Shown here piece by piece: positions 31,335 through 41,031 of a stretch of 64,000 nucleotides of DNA. Positions within the stretch are counted from its first letter, which is position 1. The number at the start of each line of letters is the position of its first letter. The stretch is from Allomuricauda sp. CAU 1633 (GTDB lineage Bacteria > Bacteroidota > Bacteroidia > Flavobacteriales > Flavobacteriaceae), in contig NZ_JAFLNE010000005.1 of the NCBI RefSeq assembly GCF_017313225.1, forward strand, positions 1-64,000. Direction: 5' to 3'. The position numbers and the translations under genes are program-made. A model generated the notes under the pieces. It was not told where the DNA came from and did no database searches. It saw only the letters and a program-made list of their open reading frames with translations.

Positions 31335-32065
31335 TGTTCGCGATTTTTAAAAGAGAGGTACGGTCTTTTTTCACTTCGCCCATTGGGTACTTGATCGTGG
31401 GTGCCTTTTTGTTGCTCAACGGTCTTTTTTTATGGGTTTTTAGAGGCGAGTACAACATATTTGACTACGGTTTTGCCGATTTGGGAAACTTCTTTTTACT
31501 GGCTCCTTGGATCTTTATCTTTCTGGTCCCGGCCATCACCATGAAGAGTTTTTCTGAAGAACGCAAAATGGGAACCTTGGAGTTGTTACTCATAAAACCC
31601 ATCTCTGTATGGAAATTGGTATTGGGTAAATTTTGGGGTGCGGCACTGCTATGTATTATTGCTGTGATTCCGACTATTGTTTACGTATTTGCCATTTCAA
31701 GTTTGGGCATGATTGAGGGCAATTATGACCTCGGAATGGTTCTCGGTTCTTATTTTGGGCTATTATTTTTGATTTCGACCTATACTTCCATTGGCCTATT
31801 TGCTTCTACGCTTTCTGATAACCAAATCATTGCCTTTTTGGTGGGTATTTTACTGTGTTTTTTGGTGTTCAACGGATTTGATGCGGTTTCTTCGCTGTTT
31901 TCGGATGGAGAGTCTCAGCAATTGATTCAAGGAATTGGAGCAAAATCACATTTTGAAAGTATTGCCCGAGGGGTCATCGATACTCGGGATTTGGTGTATT
32001 TTATTTCGATGACGCTGCTCTTTTTGTACCTCACTTTTCAACGTCTAAAACAACTGCCCCGATGA
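31334..32065 (+). CDS. gldF: Gliding motility ABC permease GldF
   Basis: 243 aa from ATG 31334 (MFAIFKREVRSFFTSPIGYL); a longer frame upstream overlaps the ABM gene and is rejected. Six spans of an ABC-2 permease; SFSEERKMGTLELLLIKPIS is typical. It works with GldG and the ATPase GldA (not in this window) in the envelope. Overlaps gldG by 4 nt. Confidence 0.95.
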   Translation: MFAIFKREVRSFFTSPIGYLIVGAFLLLNGLFLWVFRGEYNIFDYGFADLGNFFLLAPWIFIFLVPAITMKSFSEERKMGTLELLLIKPISVWKLVLGKFWGAALLCIIAVIPTIVYVFAISSLGMIEGNYDLGMVLGSYFGLLFLISTYTSIGLFASTLSDNQIIAFLVGILLCFLVFNGFDAVSSLFSDGESQQLIQGIGAKSHFESIARGVIDTRDLVYFISMTLLFLYLTFQRLKQLPR

Positions 32066-33726
32066 AGAAGTTTCTCATTTCAGTAGTCGTGGCTCTCGTA
32101 GCCGTTTTGGTGTTGAACATCCTGGCGAGCTTTGCTTACACTCGTTTTGACCTCACCGAAGACCAGCGGTATACCCTATCGGAACCTGCCATTGAGGTCG
32201 CCGAAAAGTTTAAGTCTCCTGTTGTAGTGGATGTACTTTTGGATGGAAACATTCCTCCAGAATTTTCAAGACTAAAGACAGAGACCATCCAATTGTTGGA
32301 ATCCTTTGCTTCCAAAAACAAAAACATTACCTATAACCTGGTAAATCCCTTGGAAGATGAAAGTCAAGCCCAACAGACTGTTGCTGAGCTACAGAGTTTG
32401 GGCCTCCAACCTGCCAGTGTAACCGTTGAGGAAAACGGAAGGGTTTCCCAAGAGTTGGTCTTTCCTTGGGCCATGGTGAATCATGGAAATCGGACCGTAA
32501 AAGTGGCATTGCTCAAAAATAAAATTGGGTCATCTGCAGAAGAACGCATCAACAATTCGGTACAGCAATTGGAATATGCTTTTGCTGATGCCTTTACCAA
32601 ATTGAACATCACCGAAAAGAAAAGCATTGCCGTCATCAAAGGAAATGGGGAACTCTCCGATATGTATTTGGCGGATTATTTGACCACTATTCGGGAGTAT
32701 TACAACATTGCCGCCATTACCTTGGACTCTGTGGCGTCTAACCCACAAAAGGTGTTGGACCAACTGGCGGGTTTTGATATGGCCTTGATAGCCAAACCCA
32801 CCGAACCATTTTCTGACCAAGAAAAATATGTGCTGGACCAATACGTGGTGAACGGAGGGAAATCCATTTGGTTGGTCGACCAGGTGGCCATGGAAATGGA
32901 TAGCATTCTAGCCGGTGGTGGAAGCGCTTTTGCCCTACCTCGCGAACTCAACCTAAAGGATTTCTTCTTTAAATATGGGGTGCGAATCAATCCTGTTTTG
33001 GTCAATGACATGTACTTTACTCAAATTGTTTTGGCGACTGGTGAGGGAAACGATTCCCAGTTCGACCCTGTACCGTGGTATTACAATCCCATGGTGTTTT
33101 CCAAAAACAACCACCCCATCAATACCAATATTGAGGCGGTTCGCTATCAGTTTGCAAGTCCTATGGATGTTTTGGAGAATGATTATGACAAAACCATTCT
33201 TTTACAGAGTTCTCCGCTGTCCAAAACCGATGGTACTCCACGACAAATCAGTTTGGACATTTTGAACAACCCTCCAAATCAAGAAAGCTATACCCCCGGA
33301 AATATGCCTTTGGCTGTTTTGGTTGAGGGTGATTTTGTATCGATGTACAAAAACCGCGTAAAGCCTCTCAAGTTACAGAATACCACAGAAGAAGGTCCAG
33401 CTAACAAAATGATTGTCATTTCGGATGGGGATGTCATCAAAAACCAATTGCGAAACGGCAGACCATTAGAATTGGGTTATGATAAATGGACCAGTAGTTT
33501 CTATGGCAACAAGGAATTTTTGGTCAATTGCACCAATTATCTCTTAGACAACACCGGACTTATAAACATTCGAAGTAAAAAAGTGTCCATTCCGTTATTG
33601 GATGTGAAGAAAATTGCTGCCGAGAAAACCAAGTGGCAAATCATAAATATTGGGGTTCCCGTATTCTTGACACTTCTTTTTGGGGTTTTCTTCAGCTATT
33701 ACCGAAAGCGCAAATTTGCAGCCTAA
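32062..33726 (+). CDS. gldG: Gliding motility protein GldG
   Basis: 554 aa; N-terminal span LISVVVALVAVLVLNILASF, a large periplasmic DUF-type domain (FDLTEDQRYTLSEPAIEVAE; VVDVLLDGNIPPEFSRLK) and a C-terminal span IINIGVPVFLTLLFGVFFSY. Needed with GldF for gliding in flavobacteria. Confidence 0.95.
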   Translation: MKKFLISVVVALVAVLVLNILASFAYTRFDLTEDQRYTLSEPAIEVAEKFKSPVVVDVLLDGNIPPEFSRLKTETIQLLESFASKNKNITYNLVNPLEDESQAQQTVAELQSLGLQPASVTVEENGRVSQELVFPWAMVNHGNRTVKVALLKNKIGSSAEERINNSVQQLEYAFADAFTKLNITEKKSIAVIKGNGELSDMYLADYLTTIREYYNIAAITLDSVASNPQKVLDQLAGFDMALIAKPTEPFSDQEKYVLDQYVVNGGKSIWLVDQVAMEMDSILAGGGSAFALPRELNLKDFFFKYGVRINPVLVNDMYFTQIVLATGEGNDSQFDPVPWYYNPMVFSKNNHPINTNIEAVRYQFASPMDVLENDYDKTILLQSSPLSKTDGTPRQISLDILNNPPNQESYTPGNMPLAVLVEGDFVSMYKNRVKPLKLQNTTEEGPANKMIVISDGDVIKNQLRNGRPLELGYDKWTSSFYGNKEFLVNCTNYLLDNTGLINIRSKKVSIPLLDVKKIAAEKTKWQIINIGVPVFLTLLFGVFFSYYRKRKFAA

Positions 33727-33737
33727 GTGTTAATAAA

Positions 33738-33773
33738 TTTGTTTCTTTGCTTCGCCGTTTTAAGATATATTTG
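33738..33773 (+). promoter_or_regulatory. dnaN promoter
   Basis: TATATTTG (33766-33773), a full match, with TTTG at 33738-33741 (24-nt spacer) or 33746-33749 (16 nt). Lies in the gap after gldG, 70-75 nt before the dnaN ATG. Confidence 0.55.
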
Positions 33774-33845
33774 CTTTTATCGATTTACAAGCCCAGTTTT
33801 AATGACCTCAAGTCGATTGGGCCGCAATACTAAAGGATTTCTTTG

Positions 33846-34964
33846 ATGAAGTTTATTGTATCCAGTACATATTTATTGAAACAATTACAGGTTTTGGGAG
33901 GAGTTATTAACAATAGCAACACGCTTCCCATCCTAGATAATTTTCTGTTCGATTTAAAACAGAATCAACTTACGGTCTCTGCATCCGACCTAGAAACTAC
34001 CATGAGCTCTGTGCTTGAAGTGGATTCTGATGCCGAAGGCACCATCGCTGTCCCAGCACGTTTGTTGTTGGACACCCTGAAGACCTTTCCTGAGCAACCC
34101 CTCACCTTTGTGGTAGAGGACAACAATACGGTGGAAATCAGCTCCAACCATGGTAAATATGCCTTAGCGTATGCTGATGGGGCAGAATTCCCAAAAGCAG
34201 TGGAGGTTTCCAATCCGAGCTCCACTACCCTATTGGGCGATATTTTGGCCACGGCCATCAATAAGACCATTTTTGCCGCCGGAAACGATGACCTTCGCCC
34301 GGTGATGAGCGGCGTGTTTTTTCAGTTTTCTACAGAGAATTTGACTTTTGTGGCCACAGATGCACATAAATTGGTAAAATACCAACGGCAAGATGTTACG
34401 GCTTCGCAAGTGGCGGAATTCATTATGCCCAAAAAGCCATTGACCTTATTGAAAGGGATTTTGGCCGGTTCTGAATCTGAGGTGACCATTGAATACAATG
34501 ATAGCAATGCAAAGTTCATTTTTGACAATTCAGAATTGATTTGTCGATTGATTGATGGAAAGTACCCCAATTATGAGGCGGTCATTCCAAAGGAAAATCC
34601 CAACAAATTGACCATATCCAGAAATCAGTTTTTAAGTTCGGTACGAAGGGTATCCATTTTCTCCAATAAGACCACGCACCAAATCCGGTTGAAGATTGCA
34701 GGTGCCGAGCTAAATATTTCTGCTGAAGATGTGGATTATAGCAACAAGGCCGAAGAACGACTTTCCTGCTCCTATCAAGGTGACGATATGCAGATTGGGT
34801 TCAACTCACGCTTTCTATTGGAAATGCTCAACAACTTATCCTCTGATGATGTTTCTTTAGAAATGAGCTTGCCCAACCGAGCTGGTATCCTTACTCCCAT
34901 CGATGGATTGGATGAAGGCGAACATGTTACTATGCTGGTAATGCCTGTGATGTTAAATAACTAA
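33846..34964 (+). CDS. dnaN: DNA polymerase III beta sliding clamp
   Basis: 372 aa; three-domain clamp that tethers the polymerase. KFIVSSTYLLKQLQVLGGVI, TLPILDNFLFDL, DDLRPVMSGVFFQFS and ICRLIDGKYPNYEAVIP match the family, and the C-terminus HVTMLVMPVML is normal. The ATG at 33846 is used; a TTG one codon upstream is rejected. Followed by a strong terminator. Confidence 0.97.
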   Translation: MKFIVSSTYLLKQLQVLGGVINNSNTLPILDNFLFDLKQNQLTVSASDLETTMSSVLEVDSDAEGTIAVPARLLLDTLKTFPEQPLTFVVEDNNTVEISSNHGKYALAYADGAEFPKAVEVSNPSSTTLLGDILATAINKTIFAAGNDDLRPVMSGVFFQFSTENLTFVATDAHKLVKYQRQDVTASQVAEFIMPKKPLTLLKGILAGSESEVTIEYNDSNAKFIFDNSELICRLIDGKYPNYEAVIPKENPNKLTISRNQFLSSVRRVSIFSNKTTHQIRLKIAGAELNISAEDVDYSNKAEERLSCSYQGDDMQIGFNSRFLLEMLNNLSSDDVSLEMSLPNRAGILTPIDGLDEGEHVTMLVMPVMLNN

Positions 34965-34983
34965 ATACTCAAACTATACGTTT

Positions 34984-35017
34984 AAAAAGCTGGAGCGTTA
35001 TGTTCCAGCTTTTTTTA
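34984..35017. terminator. Intrinsic terminator after dnaN
   Basis: AAAGCTGGA (34986-34994) and TCCAGCTTT (35004-35012) with a 9-nt loop and a T tract. Also placed to end the leftward DUF4870 gene. Confidence 0.88.
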
Positions 35018-35018
35018 T

Positions 35019-35378
35019 TTATAAAAACCGTATCGTTAAAAAATAAGATGGTGCTTCACCGTTGGAAGCCTTTACCGCATTGACTATGGGCAATATAAAA
35101 CCTAGAATACCTGTTGCAATCAAACCCAGAATTCCCAAGCCCAAAAGCAAGATGGCCGGGATACTTATAATAATGTAAAGAATCAAGCTTAACTGCAGGT
35201 TGATGATGGCCTTTCCATGTTCATTCATCCCCTCTACCTTATCTCGTGACGATAACCAGATGATCAAAGGAACTAGTAGACTTCCAAACCCAATAACATA
35301 CGATAATAACTGGGTCAAGTGTGTGATGGACAACAGCGTGTTGTCCTTTCGCATAACATTTTGATTAACAACTTCCAT
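35019..35378 (-). CDS. DUF4870 membrane protein
   Basis: 119 aa; three to four spans: LSYVIGFGSLLVPLIIWLSS, NLQLSLILYIIISIPAILLL and GLIATGILGFILPIVNAVKA with the HGKAIINLQ motif of DUF4870. Start at 35378 or the ATG at 35354. Divergent from mnmE. Role unknown. Confidence 0.88.
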   Translation of the reverse strand: MEVVNQNVMRKDNTLLSITHLTQLLSYVIGFGSLLVPLIIWLSSRDKVEGMNEHGKAIINLQLSLILYIIISIPAILLLGLGILGLIATGILGFILPIVNAVKASNGEAPSYFLTIRFL

Positions 35379-35452
35379 TTTTCGATTGATTTTGATGATG
35401 TACCTTATGAGTATATAATTTACGTAAAATGTTACAGCTTTCCGCTAATTTG

Positions 35453-35460
35453 TACTTTTG
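35453..35460 (+). promoter_or_regulatory. mnmE promoter (-7 element)
   Basis: TACTTTTG, a full TAnnTTTG match, ending only 5 nt before the mnmE ATG at 35466. Transcription would start at or within a few bases of the ATG, giving a leaderless or near-leaderless mRNA. Confidence 0.5.
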
Positions 35461-35465
35461 CGCCT

Positions 35466-36836
35466 ATGTCATACGTGGATAATATTGTTGCCTTAGCTAC
35501 CCCTTCAGGAACCGGGGCCATTGCGGTGATTCGCATTTCTGGGCCTGATGCCATCTCGATTGCCGATTCCATTTTTAAATCGATTAAAGGAAAAAAATTG
35601 TCCAAACAAAAGAGTCACACCATTCATTTGGGGCATATTATGGATGACGACAAAATCTTGGACGAGGTACTCGTTTCCATTTTTAAGGGGCCGCACTCCT
35701 ATACTGGCGAAAATGTGGTTGAAATATCCTGTCATGGGTCTCCCTATATTCAACAACAGATTATCCAATTAATCTTGCGAAAAGGGTGCCGAACTGCTTC
35801 CGCTGGTGAGTTTACCCTTCGTGCTTTTTTAAATGGAAAAATGGATTTGAGTCAGGCGGAAGCGGTGGCCGATTTAATTGCCAGTGACAGTAAGGCGGCC
35901 CACGACATTGCCATGCAGCAAATGCGGGGCGGTTTTAGTAATGAAATTCAAAAATTGCGAGAAGAATTGCTCAACTTTGCTTCCTTGATTGAATTGGAGC
36001 TCGATTTTTCACAGGAAGATGTTGAATTTGCGGATCGTACCCAATTCAACGAGCTGTTGAATCGCATTAGTGAAGTCCTAAAAAAACTGATTGACTCCTT
36101 TGCTTTGGGGAATGTCATAAAACATGGTATTCCTGTTGCCATTGTTGGGCAACCCAACGTGGGAAAATCCACCCTACTCAATGTTTTACTGAATGAGGAA
36201 CGGGCCATTGTAAGTGATATCGCTGGGACCACCCGGGATACGGTTGAAGACCAAATCAGCCTCAATGGCATCAATTTTAGATTTATTGATACCGCTGGCA
36301 TCCGTGAAACGGTGGATGTGGTTGAAAAAATTGGGATAGAACGGACTTTTGATAAAATTGAAAAAGCCAGGTTGATTATCTTCCTTTTTGATCATATGGA
36401 TTTTGGCCGTTCGGAGCTGGAGCGGATTCAAAATCGATACCCCAATAAACAACTGGTCCCTATTTGCAACAAGGTGGATTTGTTGGAGGAATTCCAAATA
36501 GAACAATTGCGGCAGGAAATTCCAGATGTTCTTTTTCTTTCAGCCAAAAACAAAACAGGCATCCCAGAATTGGAAAGAAAACTACTTGCTCTGGTGGATT
36601 CTGGTGCATTGAGTGGTGACGAAACCATCATTACCAATAGTCGCCATTACGATGCTCTTTTAAAGGCGCTGGAGGAAATCCAGAAAGTAAAAGAAGGCAT
36701 GGATATGGGATTGGCCAGTGATCTTATGGCCATTGACATTCGTCAAGCTCTATTTCATTTAGGGGAAATCACTGGAAGCGTCACCACAGATGATCTTTTG
36801 GGGAATATTTTCTCCAATTTCTGCATCGGGAAGTAA
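35466..36836 (+). CDS. mnmE: tRNA modification GTPase MnmE
   Basis: 456 aa. Acts with MnmG to modify U34 of tRNAs. N-terminal formyl-THF-binding domain (DNIVALATPSGTGAIAVIRI), G domain with GQPNVGKSTLLN, DTAGIRETVDVVEKIGIER and NKVD, and the C-terminal FCIGK catalytic Cys motif. The frame is open 49 codons upstream, but family comparison and the promoter place the start at 35466. Confidence 0.97.
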   Translation: MSYVDNIVALATPSGTGAIAVIRISGPDAISIADSIFKSIKGKKLSKQKSHTIHLGHIMDDDKILDEVLVSIFKGPHSYTGENVVEISCHGSPYIQQQIIQLILRKGCRTASAGEFTLRAFLNGKMDLSQAEAVADLIASDSKAAHDIAMQQMRGGFSNEIQKLREELLNFASLIELELDFSQEDVEFADRTQFNELLNRISEVLKKLIDSFALGNVIKHGIPVAIVGQPNVGKSTLLNVLLNEERAIVSDIAGTTRDTVEDQISLNGINFRFIDTAGIRETVDVVEKIGIERTFDKIEKARLIIFLFDHMDFGRSELERIQNRYPNKQLVPICNKVDLLEEFQIEQLRQEIPDVLFLSAKNKTGIPELERKLLALVDSGALSGDETIITNSRHYDALLKALEEIQKVKEGMDMGLASDLMAIDIRQALFHLGEITGSVTTDDLLGNIFSNFCIGK

Positions 36837-36984
36837 CCCTGATACCTAATTTATGGAAATTTGATCCTACCAGTCTAACGACTCATATCTCTTCACAATC
36901 AAAAATTACCGGCCATGTGCAATGGGTGTAGGTAAACACCTCGGGTTTAAAGTCTCATTTCCTGCATTTTACCTAGATTTGGAC

Positions 36985-37014
36985 AAATACCCAATATACC
37001 TTTTATCGGGTATT
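36985..37014. promoter_or_regulatory. AAATACCC inverted-repeat element before the C1 protease operon
   Basis: AAATACCC (36985-36992) and GGGTATT (37008-37014), about 53 nt before the ATG at 37067. The left 13 bases, AAATACCCAATAT or C, recur at 48752. Same arms as 54441-54464. Probable operator. Confidence 0.55.
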
Positions 37015-37066
37015 CCTGTTTAACAAAATATATGTTAAATTGTTCTCCAATCAATCTCTTTTAGTT

Positions 37067-38512
37067 ATGAGGACACTCTTATTAGCATTCGTTTTATTCA
37101 GTTCATTCGCTTTTGGCCAAAATCAGAGAAGTACAGGTCTCCTTTTTGATGATGAGGCCTATGAGCGAACACCCATCAAAGCAAAAAATGTTGCTTTTCA
37201 AGATGTTGTAACCGAATTTAGATCCGCCACGTTAAAACAATTTGTTCCCAATATAAAAGACCAGGGTGGTTATGGCACCTGTGTTGGCTGGTCCAGTGCT
37301 TATTATGGCAGAACAATTTTAGAAGCTCGGTTAACGAATGAGGAAGATTCAATTCAAATCAATGAGAACACTTTTTCACCTGTATTTACCTATTTGCACT
37401 CTAATGTTGAAAATGATTACAATTGCCAAGGGGGCGCATTTATCGGACGGGCCATGGAAGCCATGATAGATCTGGGTGTTCCATATTACAAGGATTTCGA
37501 TGTAATGTGCGAAACCAACATACCTGAAACCGTTTTAAAAAATGCCCAAGAGCACAAAATAAAAGACTATACAAGAATCTTTGGATCTGATGAGCCACAA
37601 GACGTTAAGATTGATGGTATAAAACGCTCGCTGCTAAACGGAAATCCAGTAATTATAGGATTTAAAATTGAGAATGCCTTTTTTAGTGCCAAAACCGTGT
37701 ATGAGCCTGATAATTTGGGAACCGAGGGGGGACACGCCATGTGCGTAATAGGTTATGATGATGATAAGTATGGTGGCGCATTTGAGATTGTGAACAGTTG
37801 GGGACCATCATGGGGCAACGATGGTTTTATGTGGATCAGATACAATGATTTTGTGGAATATACCCGTTATGCGTTTGAAATGATTCCACAAGTATCCAAG
37901 CCCAAAACAAAAACCGTACTGGCTGGTGAATTGGAACTTCGGTTAAGGGACAATACCACAATGGAAGTAAGCAAGGGTGATGGCGATTATCAAGGCTCTG
38001 TCTTTGGTTTTCAAGATGTGGTCATTGAAGATGAATCGCAAAGTATTGGTGATTATATAACCACATCCAGCTATCCCACCGAGACCCGGTATCAAATGAT
38101 CACTAAGGTGAATCAACCGGCTTACGTTTATGTGTTGGGTGCCGATTCGGACAATGAGAATTCACTCTTATTTCCCTATGATGAATCTGTAAGTCCCTTT
38201 ATAAATTCAGATAAGGCCCAGGTTACCATCCCTTATGCCGGACCCAACCAGAAAGCCTATTTTAGGTTAAACAAAGAGGTTGAATCCGACTACTCCATTG
38301 TTATCTTTTCACTTGAAAAAATTGACATGCCTGCTGTAAAGAAGCAACTGGATGAGATGAACGGCGATTTGTTGGATAAGCTTTATATCATTTTCAATGA
38401 CCAGTTGATCAACAAGGACGAGGTTGAACTCATGGAAGAAAAAATGGGCTTTACGGCAGAGTTCTCTGAAGGATCCATGGCTATGATGATTTTGGATATT
38501 AAAAGAACATAA
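37067..38512 (+). CDS. Secreted papain-like (C1) protease with DUF4384-like tail
   Basis: 481 aa. Signal peptide MRTLLLAFVLFSSFAFG, then a C1 peptidase domain with the oxyanion Gln66 and Cys72 in KDQGGYGTCVGWSSAYYG, His223 in EGGHAMCVIGYDDD and Asn243 in IVNSWGPSWGNDGF: an intact triad. The C-terminal region from about 300 (LELRLRDNTTMEVSKGDG; YVYVLGADSDNENSLLFPYD) resembles DUF4384. Periplasmic or exported. First gene of a four-gene operon; the ATG at 37067 gives a good signal peptide, an upstream TTG does not. Confidence 0.88.
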   Translation: MRTLLLAFVLFSSFAFGQNQRSTGLLFDDEAYERTPIKAKNVAFQDVVTEFRSATLKQFVPNIKDQGGYGTCVGWSSAYYGRTILEARLTNEEDSIQINENTFSPVFTYLHSNVENDYNCQGGAFIGRAMEAMIDLGVPYYKDFDVMCETNIPETVLKNAQEHKIKDYTRIFGSDEPQDVKIDGIKRSLLNGNPVIIGFKIENAFFSAKTVYEPDNLGTEGGHAMCVIGYDDDKYGGAFEIVNSWGPSWGNDGFMWIRYNDFVEYTRYAFEMIPQVSKPKTKTVLAGELELRLRDNTTMEVSKGDGDYQGSVFGFQDVVIEDESQSIGDYITTSSYPTETRYQMITKVNQPAYVYVLGADSDNENSLLFPYDESVSPFINSDKAQVTIPYAGPNQKAYFRLNKEVESDYSIVIFSLEKIDMPAVKKQLDEMNGDLLDKLYIIFNDQLINKDEVELMEEKMGFTAEFSEGSMAMMILDIKRT

Positions 38513-38516
38513 AGCC

Positions 38517-39008
38517 ATGTTCAAATCTTTTTCAATTATCGCCTTTTTGTTTTTTCTACTATCGTGCAATTGTCAAAAAACACCGAAAACTAAAGAGGTC
38601 GTTAGCGAAAAATCTATTTCCAGCGGGAAAATCAGAGCGTTTTTAACGGAGAAAAACTTTGACATAATCACCTCAGCCAATCTAGTGGTGGTCTTTGATA
38701 TTCAAAAGAAGTTAATAGAAGGTACGGTTGACGAATACTCCAACAAAATTGTGCTCAAGGATACGCTTGATTTGGAAAAGGCCGATGGATTGCTGACCAA
38801 CATTAAAAATGATGCGTCATACGTTTGGGACATGGAGAAAGGTACTGCCCCATTCAATGCCTCCCAACAGCTTTTAATTAGAAATGAGACCGGGCGAATT
38901 GTTCTTTTGATAGATCAAGAAAACCGTAAATTGGGGTTCATCAATCTAGATGGACAAAAAGTGATTACAATTTCCGAGAGCCTTTTGGAGTATTTCAAGA
39001 GCTTTTAG
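38517..39008 (+). CDS. Lipoprotein, 163 aa
   Basis: MFKSFSIIAFLFFLLSCNCQ with lipobox LLSC (Cys17). The mature part is a small alpha/beta domain (FDIITSANLVVVFDIQKKLI; QLLIRNETGRIVLLIDQENR). No family recognised. Five nt after the protease gene, likely cotranscribed. Confidence 0.75.
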   Translation: MFKSFSIIAFLFFLLSCNCQKTPKTKEVVSEKSISSGKIRAFLTEKNFDIITSANLVVVFDIQKKLIEGTVDEYSNKIVLKDTLDLEKADGLLTNIKNDASYVWDMEKGTAPFNASQQLLIRNETGRIVLLIDQENRKLGFINLDGQKVITISESLLEYFKSF

Positions 39009-39024
39009 TTTTTTGGCTGGCAAA

Positions 39025-40236
39025 ATGGGTTTTTCCTTTAAACATAAAAAACGCTTCCCTAAGGTAAATCGGCTTCTTTTCAAGGAAGCCTTTTTTTGCA
39101 TGCTTTTTTCCTTTATTGTTTTGGGGCTGGTGACTTTTATTGGCGTTAACCTTAGCTTTTTTACCCCTTTCAACAATGCCTTTAAAGATTTCAGCTATTT
39201 GGACCTTTATTATTCTGAAAAGTTGGAGGAAAACCAAGGCCATATCAATCAAAAGATAGTATTGGTGAACATTGACCGTCTAAACAGAGAAGATATCGCC
39301 CTATTGCTCAATAAAATTAACCAGCAGCATCCAAAAGTAATAGGCCTCGATGTCATTTTTGAAAAGGAGAAAACCCCTCATGGGGACAAGGCATTAGCCA
39401 AAAGTCATAAGTTGCAAAACTTGGTTACAACTTATACCATTACCGATATTGGAACAATAACAACTTCCAACCACATTGCACAGCCAAACCAACTTAGTGG
39501 ATACAGTAATTTTAGTTTTGATTTCGAATCCTCAGTAGTCCGCAACTTTTTGGGGCAACGAAAAATAAACGATACCGTCCAAACTTCTTTTGCACTTGCT
39601 GTGGCCAAAAAATACTTGGGAAACCAATGGAACAAATCCCGGGACAATTATTTTCTAAAAGAAAGGCCTATTAATTACAGAGGCAATCGGGATGATTTTT
39701 TAATCCTGGAAAACGAGGACATCTTAGGTCAAGATAGTATTCCATGGCTCAAGGACAAGATTGTTTTATTGGGGTATTTGGGAGATTTAAACAGGCATGA
39801 GTTTGATATGGAAGACAAACATTTCACTCCGATGAACCCCAAGTTTGTGGGAAGAAGCGCTCCCGACACTTTTGGCCTGATCATACATGCCAACATTATA
39901 AGCATGATATTGGAAAATGATTACATCAGCGTGTTACCCCAATGGGCCTTGATCATAATAACCCTTATCCTTACTTATCTTGCATTGGCTTATTTCATTT
40001 GGTTGTCCAAAAGACAACTGGCGAGCTACATTTTAAGATTGAATATCATAAGATTGGTTTTTATGGTGCTTCTTATTTGGTTGGCCCTAGCCCTTTTCCG
40101 ACAAGGAATCTTACTAAAAACGGCTGGTGTTATTGCCACAGTGGTCTTTAGTATAGGTCTTATTGGGTACTATAAAAAGGTGATTCATATTTTGCATAAA
40201 AAATATAAATGGAACGGGTACTTCTTTCAAGAGTAA
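39025..40236 (+). CDS. CHASE2-domain membrane protein
   Basis: 403 aa. N-terminal span CMLFSFIVLGLVTFIGVNLS, a periplasmic CHASE2 domain (KIVLVNIDRLNREDIALLLN; VIGLDVIFEKEKT; DKIVLLGYLGDLN) and three C-terminal spans (ALIIITLILTYLALAYFIWL; LVFMVLLIWLALALF; TAGVIATVVFSIGLIGYY). CHASE2 normally precedes a cytoplasmic kinase or cyclase; none is present, the tail is 20 basic residues. The ATG at 39025 is used (a TTG 12 nt earlier is weaker). Overlaps the next gene by 28 nt. Confidence 0.85.
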   Translation: MGFSFKHKKRFPKVNRLLFKEAFFCMLFSFIVLGLVTFIGVNLSFFTPFNNAFKDFSYLDLYYSEKLEENQGHINQKIVLVNIDRLNREDIALLLNKINQQHPKVIGLDVIFEKEKTPHGDKALAKSHKLQNLVTTYTITDIGTITTSNHIAQPNQLSGYSNFSFDFESSVVRNFLGQRKINDTVQTSFALAVAKKYLGNQWNKSRDNYFLKERPINYRGNRDDFLILENEDILGQDSIPWLKDKIVLLGYLGDLNRHEFDMEDKHFTPMNPKFVGRSAPDTFGLIIHANIISMILENDYISVLPQWALIIITLILTYLALAYFIWLSKRQLASYILRLNIIRLVFMVLLIWLALALFRQGILLKTAGVIATVVFSIGLIGYYKKVIHILHKKYKWNGYFFQE

Positions 40237-41012
40237 TTATAGCCATTGGGTTATTCATTAGTACAGGCCCAAGTTTTGGGCAACATGGCTATTTTGTTTT
40301 TAACAAAAGAGGAGTACCTAAAATAAATGCGGACCAACTACTGAATCGAGGAAGCCTTTTATCAGAAATTGATACGTTGCATTTATCCCTAAATGACTAC
40401 GTTCTTCTCTTTAATAAAACTGGTGAACTTTTTGAAATGGACATGCCAAACAGCTATCTGTTTTCAGCAATCAAAGACCATAAAAAAAAGTTCGAGTCAA
40501 ACACCATGACCAAGAAATACTTTGCTTATGTATGGAAAAAGTTCACCAACCAAATAAAAAGTAAACAAGATCCCGGTGTGGTATATCGAGAGGACCGATT
40601 CATAAAATTGGAGTTTCCTGTGGACAGTGCCAAAGTGTTTTCACCCGAGCTTCGGTTTACGTGGAATAACAAAACGGACCAAGAAGAGGTTTTCTTTTTA
40701 CTGAAAGATTTGGAGACAGGACATTTGACCAAAATTGGAACAAAAGGCAATTACATACTGCTTCATTTAGATAATTCCCTGCTAAAAGTGGGTCAATCTT
40801 ATGAATGGACCGTTGCAACATCTTCCTTTCCAAATTTGAACGAATTAAAATTCAATCAATTAAATGTTTTAAACAAGGAAGACTTTGAAAAATTACAGAA
40901 GGAAATTGAAGCTATCGTAAAGGCCTTCCGACTACTGGGATTTTCGGAAGATGAGATAAGGGAGGCTATCTGCCAGGACTTCAAATATTGCAGTCCTTCC
41001 CCATCCAATTAA
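40209..41012 (+). CDS. Secreted protein of the CHASE2 operon, 267 aa
   Basis: Signal peptide (MERVLLSRVIIAIGLFISTG...GQ). Mature part is strand-rich in the middle (FIKLEFPVDSAKVFSPELRF, a Fn3/Ig-like FTWNN and YEWTVATS) and helical at the end (EAIVKAFRLLGFSEDEIREA). Probably periplasmic. The overlap with the CHASE2 gene suggests joint function. Family unknown. Confidence 0.7.
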   Translation: MERVLLSRVIIAIGLFISTGPSFGQHGYFVFNKRGVPKINADQLLNRGSLLSEIDTLHLSLNDYVLLFNKTGELFEMDMPNSYLFSAIKDHKKKFESNTMTKKYFAYVWKKFTNQIKSKQDPGVVYREDRFIKLEFPVDSAKVFSPELRFTWNNKTDQEEVFFLLKDLETGHLTKIGTKGNYILLHLDNSLLKVGQSYEWTVATSSFPNLNELKFNQLNVLNKEDFEKLQKEIEAIVKAFRLLGFSEDEIREAICQDFKYCSPSPSN

Positions 41013-41031
41013 AATTTAATCATCCCACAGA

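Noticed and set aside
35319..35465. 49-codon extension of MnmE
   Set aside because: The conserved family start and a consensus promoter place the start at 35466.
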